This document shows positions 56,069 to 64,000 of a stretch of 64,000 nt of DNA, in pieces. The translations under genes were made by a program, and so were the position numbers. Where the stretch lies: the NCBI GenBank assembly GCA_019188255.1, contig JAETXT010000005.1:5208001-5272000 (forward strand), in the 5' to 3' direction. This stretch comes from Verticillium longisporum (Eukaryota > Ascomycota > Sordariomycetes > Glomerellales > Plectosphaerellaceae). Under the pieces are notes generated by a model that searched no databases, was not told where the DNA came from, and saw only the letters and a program-made list of their open reading frames with translations. The stretch's first letter is position 1. Each line of letters starts with the position of its first letter.

Positions 56069-56510
56069 ATGACACACACTGGCCGAGCCACTGCCACCGT
56101 CAACGGTGTCACCGTTGCCGAGACTACCGAGTGGGAGGAGGTAGAGGGCAATGTGTACTTCCCCCCCGGATCGCTGACGCGCGAGCTCTTTGAGGGTCCG
56201 ACGGGACATTCCACGCACTGTCCGTGGAAGGGCGATGCACAATATTACAATGTCAAGACTGGGGGTGAGTCCCCTCGTGGCGCTGTTGCATGACTTTTGA
56301 GATGAACAGACGGGCCTGGGTTCTGGTACCAAATGCTGACATGTTCGCAGACAGAAAGCTGGAGAACGCGGCTTGGTATTATCCTGATACGAAGGACAAG
56401 GCAAAGCATTTTGAAGGCTATGTTGCTTTTTGTACGTTGTGAGACCCAAACCTTGCGTGCTAGGACTGACTGGCGATAGACAAGAGCAAAGTTGACATCA
56501 AGACGGAATA
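56069..56510 (+). CDS. DUF427 domain protein
   Basis: Three exons: 56069..56264, 56351..56431 and 56479..56510, in phase; 102 residues. The DUF427 core is complete: VTVAETTEWEEVEGNVYFPP, CPWKGDAQYYNV, AAWYYPDTKD and FEGYVAFYKSKVDI. This small beta-fold family is common in bacteria and fungi. Its biochemical activity is not established. It is expected in the cytosol. Two very short introns sit near the 3' end. Confidence 0.9.
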
Positions 56511-56563
56511 GTCATGCTTCAGACTCCAGGAGCTCACATGTGAAGTAGCCCTCCAGGGAGAGT

Positions 56564-56595
56564 GTCCTGACGGCTGAGCGTCCTGACGGCTGAGC
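56564..56595. repeat. 16-bp tandem duplication
   Basis: GTCCTGACGGCTGAGC is present twice in direct succession (56564-56579 and 56580-56595), in the 3' region between the DUF427 gene and HGH1. Confidence 0.85.
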
Positions 56596-56718
56596 TGCGA
56601 ATAAGAAGCTGGAATAAAGGGACACAGGCCAGCATGATTGGGGTGGCCAGTCACACTTGGTCGAATGCGCAGCGTTCGGCAATGTTCTTCAATGTGCTTC
56701 TGCGCTGTCTATCGTATC

Positions 56719-57972
56719 TTAAACCTCGACCAGTTGCTCTTCCTCGTCTTCCACCTCCTTGACCCTGGACTCTGAATCTGGCTCCTCGTCCGCCATCAAC
56801 ACCTGCACCAGCCTGTCGCATGCGTCTCTCACCTCCTCATCATCCACCCGCGAGTGCGTCTCCCGGATGATGGGATACACCTTGACCTCCCTCATGAGTT
56901 CGCGTCCCTCCCTCGTCGTCGTCAGCAGCATCAGCGTCTCGATATGCGTCTGCATGATCCGAGGGTCCGTGTCGCGCTTCTTGTCCGGCGGCAGCAGCTG
57001 CAGATCGGGCAGCATGCCCATCGTGTCGTCCTCGTCATAGTCCTCGTCGCCCATGATGGGCAGCAGGATGTACGGCAATATGTCAATGTCGTCGGCGGCG
57101 AAAAAGGTTGGGTGCGCCGCGACCTCAAAGGCGGCGTTCTTGATGGTGCTCGCGACGCCCTTGCGGCGAATGTCCGACTTGTGCTCGGTGAAGACGCGGA
57201 GCTTGGCGAGGGGCACGACGTCGTCGTAGGCCTGCTTGGTGACAAAGTACTGGCGAATCTCGGTGTGCTTGGCGAGGTCGGCGAAGAGGTAGGCGAGGTA
57301 GTCGTAGTCGGCGGCCTTGTTGTAGGTGCCCTCGGCACCCTTGACGAAGAGGTCGAGGAGCTGGTTGATGACCATTTCGTTGGACTTGAGCGCCTCGGGA
57401 GCCGGTTGCTTCTTGTTGAAGATTTTCTTCAGGCCATCCCATTTGGCGAGGTTGGCCAGGAGCATGGCCAGCAGGTTGGCGTTGGGTTCTGTTGGTTTCT
57501 AAGGGGAAGGGAGAAGGGGTCAGTTTCCATGGGTTCGGTCATTGGGAGCTTCATGGTTCGACTTACAACGACCCTCGCGAGAACGGCGTCCACGAACTTG
57601 TCGTTGGCGGCAAGGAGTTCAAGAACGTCTTGCTCGCCCGACAGGTTGACCAATATCGTGATGGCATGTTCGGCAATTTTCTTGAAAAAAATGTTAGCAT
57701 CTGTCCAATACATTGGCCGAGTGAGAGCGGGTCTCTTACAGGGTGATCTTGCGTCAACAATGTGAGATTCTTGACTGGCAGCAAGTTCTCAGACTTGAAG
57801 ATGGCCGGATATTTTGTTGAGTATGGAATGAGATTCTCCACGGCGAGAAGCCGAATCTGGGGGCTGGCACTGGCAATGAAGCCGACGAGCTGTCGCATGT
57901 CAGTCATGACCGACACGGCGAGCCAAGAGAACCCGTCGCTGGCCTACATACCTCCTCTAATTCTGTGGGCAT
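56719..57972 (-). CDS. HGH1: HGH1 family protein (eEF2 folding chaperone)
   Basis: Four exons: 57972..57952, 57889..57740, 57680..57567 and 57498..56719; 354 residues. The start is MPTELEE followed by LVGFIASASPQIRLLAVENL. Armadillo-like helices follow (KIAEHAITILVNLSG, then LLAMLLANLAKWDGLKKIF). The family signature DYDYLAYLFADLAKH is present, as are IRRKGVASTIKNAAFE and ILPYILLPIMGDEDYD. The acidic C-terminus matches HGH1, a cytosolic factor known in yeast to help fold elongation factor 2 with the TRiC chaperonin. All exon phases fit. It is divergent from bystin. Confidence 0.93.
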
Positions 57973-58409
57973 GTTCAAACTATGACGCTTGTGACACCAA
58001 TGGACAAAATATATATTGTAAGGGAACGACGTGTAAATAGAGCAGAGATTCGGTCGACTGTTGCTGCATGACGGTTCACTCAAAGGGTGATGAGTTTGAG
58101 GCGACGAAGTGAATCGAATGCCATGGTGGGGGGTTTGGCGGGGGCGCATCGAAGGACGTCAGTCTCGGGAAATACAGGGCAGCCATTGGACAAAAGCTGC
58201 ACAATTATCCACTTATTCCCTTCCCGAACTGAGGGCACTAATCGCGGGGCAAGTGCGATAAGAAAAAAATAAAAATTTCTGGATCGTGCAATCAACATCG
58301 CAACCCGACTCGACGAGTGCCTGATTGAGCCCCCTTCACATCGCCGGGACACCTGATTCGACCGCACAAAGAGCCATCTCGACGACCGAAGACCGACGGC
58401 ACAGACATC
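57973..58409. promoter_or_regulatory. divergent promoter of HGH1 and bystin
   Basis: 437 bp between divergent starts of two translation or ribosome-assembly genes, which would suit co-regulation. A 281-residue open frame reaching into it is an antisense shadow of bystin. Confidence 0.45.
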
Positions 58410-59969
58410 ATGGGCAAGGCAACGCCATCCACCGACCGCCAAGCGCGGCGCCACAACCCTCTCCAGGACGACATCCTCGCGACCGGCATCCTGAAGAACA
58501 AGGCCCCCAAGGTCAAGAAGGGAAAGAAGACCAACGAAGACGACGAGAATTATGTCGATAACAAGCAGAGCCAGAACATCCTGAGGTTGGGTCGCGAACT
58601 CGCCGAGGAGGATGAGGGGCCGAAACCGGTAGCCAAGCCCACGGTCGACATGTTCGGCATTGAGGCGAGGTACGGTATCGTGGCGCCCGACGAGGACCGC
58701 CAGTACGATGACGACGAGGCCTGGGGCGACGAAGACGAGGTCGTAGAGGAGATCGAGTTGGACCCTGAGGATCTCGAGATGTACCGCAAATTCATGCCTG
58801 ACGCAGGCGAGGAGCCGTCGAACATGCTGAAAGAGGCCGGCTGGGGCACCAAGGGTGGGGACGACGACATGGGCGGCGGCGGCACCAATCTGACCGAGCT
58901 CATTCTTGACAAGATTGCCGCACACGAGGCCGCCGAGGCGCGTCGGGAGGCTGGTCTGCCGGTAGACGATTATGAGCTTCCCCCTAAAGTTGTCGAGGCC
59001 TACACCAAGTGAGTATCCTCCGAGCGGACAGTGCAGAATGCGCCGACTGACAGCAGCGCAGGATTGGCCAGATTCTCTCTCGCTACAAAAGTGGCGCCCT
59101 CCCCAAGCCCTTCAAGATTCTGCCGACGCTGCCGCACTGGGAGGACATTATCGAGGTGACCGAGCCCGCCAAGTGGACGCCAAACGCCGCGTACCAGGCG
59201 ACTAGGATATTCACCGCCTCGACCCCCGCCACGTGCCAGAAGTTCATGGAGATTGTCATGATCGACAAGGTGCGCGAGGACATTTACGAGACCAAGAAAC
59301 TCAACGTCCATCTTTTCAACGCCCTCAAGAAGAGCCTGTACAAGCCCAGGGCCTTCTTCCTCGGCTTCCTCTTCCCCCTGCTGTCCAGCAACTGCACGCT
59401 CCGCGAGGCACATATCATCTCGGCTGTCCTCGCCCGGGTGTCGGTTCCCGTTCTTCACTCAGCTGCTGCCCTGAAGGGTATTGCGGAAATGTAAGATGCC
59501 ATGCCATGACCGAGGCTTGCTAGAGCCCCCACGCTGACAGGACTATAGCGCCGCGCAGGAGGCGTCGCAAGGCACTGAGGGTGGTGGTGCTGCCAACGTG
59601 TTCATCAAGACGCTCTTGGAGAAGAAGTATGCGCTGCCCTACCAGGTCATCGACTCGGTTGTCTTCCACTTTTTGCGTTTCCGCAGCGTGGATCCCGCCT
59701 CGATTAAGGAGGGCCAGGCCGTGTCTGGCGACATGGTCAAGTCTCTGCCCGTCATCTTCCACCAGAGCCTTCTCTCTTTCGCACAGCGCTACCGCAACGA
59801 TCTCAGCGAGGACCAGCGAGAGGCGCTTCTCGATCTGCTCTTGACGCACGGCCATCCTGCCATCGCCCCTGAGATTAGGCGAGAGCTCATTGCCGGCAGA
59901 GGACGTGGCGTTGTGGCCGAGCCGGAAGGCCCCGCATTTGACGGCGACGACACGATGATGGATTTGTAA
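58410..59969 (+). CDS. BYS1: bystin, 40S ribosome biogenesis factor (ENP1)
   Basis: Three exons: 58410..59008, 59062..59490 and 59549..59969; 482 residues, normal for the family. The N-terminus is basic and disordered (MGKATPSTDRQARRHNPLQD). The bystin domain begins about residue 195 (IGQILSRYKSGALPKPFKIL) with WEDIIEVTEP, TCQKFMEIVMIDKVREDI and KSLYKPRAFFLGFLFPLLS as family blocks. It continues through VFIKTLLEKKYALPYQVIDS to LIAGRGRG and an acidic end. Bystin/Enp1 is a nucleolar factor in 20S pre-rRNA processing and 40S export. Confidence 0.95.
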
Positions 59970-60605
59970 TATCCAGAAATGACCCAGCATTAGCTTGACG
60001 ACTGGCACTTTCGGGTACTCCTTTTTTTCCCCCGGAAGGCAATGGCAGGCATGGCATCACGAGAGGCGTTGAAGGGTTTTTGATTTGATACCCGTCAGTC
60101 GAACGGCGATCCAGGCGGTTCCGATAATGACTTGGACGGGTAGCCACAGCTCTGGTCACCAGCTGTTCGGTGGCTAGCACCTACCTTACTTATATGACTT
60201 ATTTATTATTCAGACCAACACTGGGTCACTACTTCCCGTGATCCGACTAAGAGCTGAAGAAACCACATGGCGCCCTGAAACGGCTGGCATCAAAGTTGCG
60301 GTAGGGTCATGGAGATTCGATGTTCTGTCTTAGCCTGGCCACTACTTCGAGTAGACGAAATCCTAGCATCAACCATGACCTTTGGCGTGAGCATCCATTA
60401 CCTATCGCCCCTCACCAGAATGGCTTGATAGGTGTTCCTCCTATCCTAATGTTACTGCTGCAGTAGAATTCTACGAGCTTTGGCGTGCAATCGGTTGGGA
60501 CTACGCACAAGAGCCATGGCTTCTACATATCCCCAACCGAAAAGACAGGCGCCGTCTTATTTCTCAAACAGCCGCAGGCGAAGGTAGGAAACTCTACATA
60601 CAGCC
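59970..60605. other. intergenic region
   Basis: 636 bp. It may include the unidentified first coding exon of the next gene (an ATG at 60516 is in its frame but meets TAG at 60585-60587). Nothing else can be named. Confidence 0.4.
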
Positions 60606-62351
60606 GTGCAATCATCAGGCAAATCTAACGTGCCAAGCAGCAGCTCTTCTCGTGAAGCAGATGCCTCGCGTCGCATCTCGTTCCATACTGCCCTGCTCGA
60701 AATCAGCCCTCACGTATCGACACCGAGCTGTGATGGATCAAGCACACCGAGGCCACACCAGATGGGTGGATATTTCGGTAAAATCCCGATCAGCCAACCA
60801 CATACGTCCTCATATCGAACGGTTGCGAGCAGCCAGCCGGCACCGCAGTTGAACACTACACAGCGCAACCTTGACCCCCCTCGTCCAGCCCGAGAGGGAT
60901 TCGAATAGGTATGGTTTCCTGAGGGATACTGGGCTGAACGCGAAATCGCCGTTGTCGACCTACGCAGAGTCACGCCAAGCAAGCTGTTCAGCTGGCGGAG
61001 TCGATCTCTCAAGTCCATCAACGATCCTCCAGGGCGTCGCACAGGAGGCAGCGATGATTACGGTCCGTCACCCAAAAGCCTCACGCCGAAGGCACAACCT
61101 TTCATGACGTCGGCACCAAACTCGCCTTCACTCTCGATGCTGAAGCCCGCCACGCCGATGAGCCCTTATGCATCAGAGGAAGCCCACGTCGCATCTCTAC
61201 AGGGTCCCTCGTCGCAGAAGCTACGTGAATGGAGCGAGAGCTCTTTCAAGAGCACGCGCAGAGTCATTACAAGAGCTGAAATGGACGAGATTTCGCCTCT
61301 CGATGTCGTGTTTGGGGTGCAAATATCTGAAGAGAAGGAAGTCACGGCGACTGCCACGACGGGCCTCAGACGGACGCTCCTAGGGCGAACATTTCTTGAC
61401 CGGCTGCAGAACAAATCATCAGCGCGTCTGGCTAGCTCGCCAGCGAGCTCCAAGTCTGATCTGGCGTCCAACGACAGTCTACAGCATGGATGCAGCCCTC
61501 CAGAGAAAGCTCAAGTGGAAGACAGAGCAGACCCGCTGCGCTCAGTCAGGAGTCTGGCTAGATCAGCGTCGTGGCTCAAGGGAGAAAGCGGCAGCAACAA
61601 GTTCGGCAAGAGATGGTTCGGCAAGGCACCCTGGCATCGAAAGGGGTCTGGTGCCTCGGCCAACAGTGCTGCAAGTTCGGTTCGAGAAGTACTCGCCGGA
61701 AGCACACCACCCGTCACACCATCCAAGGAGATGCAGCTCGGTGCGTAGCATTGCTTCTCGAGGTGGGGTCCACGGCTAACCGACGAGATGCAGACTACTA
61801 CACCTCTGGCTATCCAGGAGGGGTAAGTTGTGACCCTCGCATGCACCGTCGTGCATACGGTAGACCCTACCTAATACGTAACAACGCAGGAAGCCACTCG
61901 TATCAAGACGCCCCCTCTTGTTGAAGATTCTGCCACCGGCCACCCCAGATCCTTCTTTTCCCAAACCCGGCCGCCCGGGACCCTGGAAGGGGCCGATTCG
62001 TGGACAGTCATCTCGGCCTCGCAGAAGAGCTCGCCCAGATCCACGACGTACAGCCAGGAGGGCGGCCACTTGTCGAAAGCCAAAGAGTGGTGGGAGGCGA
62101 TGCCGTCGAAGCCCGTCAGGCGCAACCCGACAGACTCGGACCTGGCTGTGATGGACTTTGAATTTGATCTCCCAGAGCACCTACCAACGAGTCCCACATG
62201 TCCAGCGAACAGCAAGCACGAATCCAGAGGATTGGGTGTTTGTGTTTATCATGGCCGTGGCAAGGGAGCTTCAGGCCTCCGAAGGGAATTCAGGCCGAGG
62301 CGCGAAGGCTCAGAAGTGTCCATCACCAATGCCGACTATGACGGAACGTGA
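60606..62351 (+). CDS. conserved fungal protein of unknown function, interrupted by an in-frame TAG
   Basis: Exons recognised: 60606..61740, 61794..61822 and 61890..62351; the start is unresolved (no ATG is clear, and an ATG at 60516 leads to a stop). The frame is continuous except TAG at 60906-60908, right in a conserved-looking block, REGFE*VWFPEGYWAERE, where a Trp (TGG) would be expected; this rests on my memory of related fungal proteins. The remainder is Ser/Arg-rich, with PYASEEAHVASLQ and, at the C-terminus, FEFDLPEHLPTSPTCPANSK and GVCVYHGR, blocks that occur in related fungal proteins. A nuclear or signalling role is only a guess. The gene may be a young pseudogene or carry a sequence error. 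Confidence 0.6.
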
Positions 62352-62879
62352 TGCAAAAGGAGACAAGAAACAAGAGGCTGCACCATCTTGGTCAAAATCG
62401 ATGGGCATGGCAGAGGAAACAGGGTGAACTTGTCACGGATGTTGATGTCGTGCTGTGGCCCTCGCTCTTCGGAGGGTGCAGGATAGCGATTCCCTGAAGC
62501 ATAAAACAACGACCAAGCTTAGGACATTATGATTAAAGAAACTCTCTGTTCATGCTTCGCAGCCTCGAGACGTGACTGGAAAAGAAGAAAGTAATGCCGA
62601 GGCGCGATAGAAATCGGGTATGTCAAGGCAATGCTGGTGGATAGTTGCATAAAGACTTACCCCCAGAGATCGCTTTCTCGCATAGAGGTCGCGCTACCGA
62701 CGTCGGAAAATTGGCAGCTCCAACGATCGCTCACCAGAGCTCCAACCACAAAATAAACACCATCCGCGACGACATCGTCCTTGAACACCGATTTCGAAAC
62801 CCCACAGCCTCGCCTTTCCAACCCAATTGCCATCACCAGGGACACGTCATCGACACTGCCCATCACGCACCTCCTCACA
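62352..62879. other. intergenic region
   Basis: 528 bp upstream of CDC73. No feature is recognised; promoter and 5' UTR are expected. Confidence 0.45.
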
Positions 62880-64000
62880 ATGGCGTCCGCCGAGCAGGAC
62901 CCGCTGCTCCTCCTGCGCCAGTCCATCGCCTCCAAGCGCGCCGCGATCCCCTCAGCCTCCCCAGACGCCGCCGATGAGGCCCCCCTCGCCCGAGCCACAC
63001 ACCTGCACTTCCCTCACCCGCGACCAGTCTCCATCAGCCTCGGCACGCCGACGCGCTTCATCAGCAGCGACCGCCCCGTCGACCTGCGCTCCATCTACTT
63101 TGCGTGGCTCAACAAGGATGTCGCCATCCCCGAGTACAACGCCTCGGCAACGCGGCTCAACGACGACCTCGGCGCGCTCGGCAAGGTGCAGAACCTTGCC
63201 TTTGTGGAGCGGCTCGATCTCTTCACCTGGCTCGAGGGCGCGAGCGAGGAGTCGGAGCACATCAGGCCGCTGGCGGGCGAGGGCAAGGACGGCGCCGCCG
63301 CGGCGAGTGCCGTCAAGGCTGCGCCGTCGACGGCCGTCGCACGGAGTGGACGCGGAACGCTAGACCCGCGGCTGGCCGTCATCTACAACGGCGAGCGCAG
63401 GATGGGCGATCGCAATTCGGTCCTTCGCGGCGTGAAGCCCACGGTATGTTTTCTCCCTCTCCCTCGCCTCCCTCGCCTCCTCTGACGGGAGGGTGCGCAA
63501 CGAGAAAAGCGCGTGGCAGGAAACAAGAAGCAAGAGACACTCAGCTGACGCTCGACGAATCGTCGCCAGGACTTCTCCCACGTCCGCAAGCTCGCAGCAC
63601 CATTTATCCAGAAGAAGCCCGGCACGGGCCCGAACCCCGTCTCCGCCAACCCCTCCCTGGCGCTCAACCAAAAGGCACCCTCACGCCGGCCCGACCCCAT
63701 CATCCTCCTCTCGCCCTCGGCCTCGTCCATCCTGCGCATGTCCAACATTCGCTCCTTCCTCGAGCAGGGCCGCTACGTCGCCCCCGACAGCAGCAGCGCC
63801 TCGTCGTCGTCGGGCATGCTCCATGTGTCCCGCGTCCTCAAGGACATTGACCCGGCGCGCCCCATGCGCTTCATCCTCGTCGAAGGCCCCGAGCAGTTCA
63901 AGCCCGATTACTGGAACCGCGTCGTGGCCGTCTTCACGACGGGCCAGACGTGGCAGTTCAAAAACTACAAGTGGAACCAGCCCCAGGAGCTCTTCCGCCA
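62880..64000 (+). CDS. CDC73: CDC73, Paf1 complex subunit (3' end beyond the window)
   Basis: Exons 62880..63443 and 63570..64000 (open at the window edge); 331 complete codons are visible. The N-terminus MASAEQDPLLLLRQSIASKR begins with the conserved DPLLLLRQ. The central block contains RFISSDRPVDLRSIYFAWLN and VERLDLFTWLEG. Exon 2 opens with DFSHVRKLAAPFIQK and reaches the C-terminal Cdc73 Ras-like domain (PIILLSPSASSILRMSNI; RFILVEGPEQFKPDYWNRVV; TGQTWQFKNYKW). The protein works in the nucleus in the Paf1 complex, linking RNA polymerase II elongation to histone modification. Confidence 0.95.

Noticed and set aside
58080..58925. Minus-strand 281-residue open frame
   Set aside because: Antisense to the first exon of bystin; no family resemblance.

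Overview
The window is nuclear DNA of a filamentous ascomycete (Pezizomycotina, most likely a Sordariomycete). The evidence is short GT-AG introns of about 45-100 bp with branch sites, compact single-copy housekeeping genes, a Zn2Cys6 regulator, fungal-only families (SigF-like NTF2, HeLo domain, RSN1/CSC1 channel, CYSTM protein) and identical tRNA-Arg genes. About 25 protein genes and 2 tRNAs can be supported. Exon structures were worked out by hand from reading frames and splice sites.

Layout. 0-12 kb is gene dense: the 3' end of a probable transcription factor, an NTF2-like membrane protein, a single-pass membrane protein, a tandem GFA-domain protein, an AlkB-type dioxygenase divergent from the peroxisomal import receptor PEX7, and a mitochondrial MSS116-like DEAD-box helicase. 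12.8-25.8 kb is sparse: tRNA-Arg(ACG), one MFS transporter, about 8 kb with no recognisable gene, then a second identical inverted tRNA-Arg(ACG). 26-38 kb holds a ten-exon Zn2Cys6 factor, a CCDC124/Oxs1 homologue, an E2-like protein without an evident active cysteine, a conserved fungal protein, ribokinase and RIB7. 38.1-47.6 kb is an accessory block: a HeLo-pseudokinase protein, an ankyrin-only protein, and a kinase-Sel1-ankyrin protein with intact catalytic residues. 48-64 kb carries a CYSTM protein, an RSN1/CSC1-type channel, a DUF427 protein, HGH1, bystin (BYS1/ENP1), a conserved hypothetical gene and the 5' part of CDC73.

The most interesting candidate system is the 38.1-47.6 kb block. 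A HeLo bundle joined to a pseudokinase has the architecture of MLKL. It is separated by one ankyrin gene from an active-looking kinase-ankyrin protein, the domain order of RIPK4. This suggests a fungal kinase/pseudokinase regulated-death or non-self-recognition module; it is an inference from architecture and position.

A second theme is sequence quality. At least seven single-base frameshifts, most in G/C runs, interrupt conserved genes (PEX7, the helicase twice, ribokinase, CYSTM twice, RSN1). Two in-frame TAG codons also occur (RSN1 and the 60.6 kb gene). The frameshifts look like assembly or sequencing indels; the two stops deserve separate checking.
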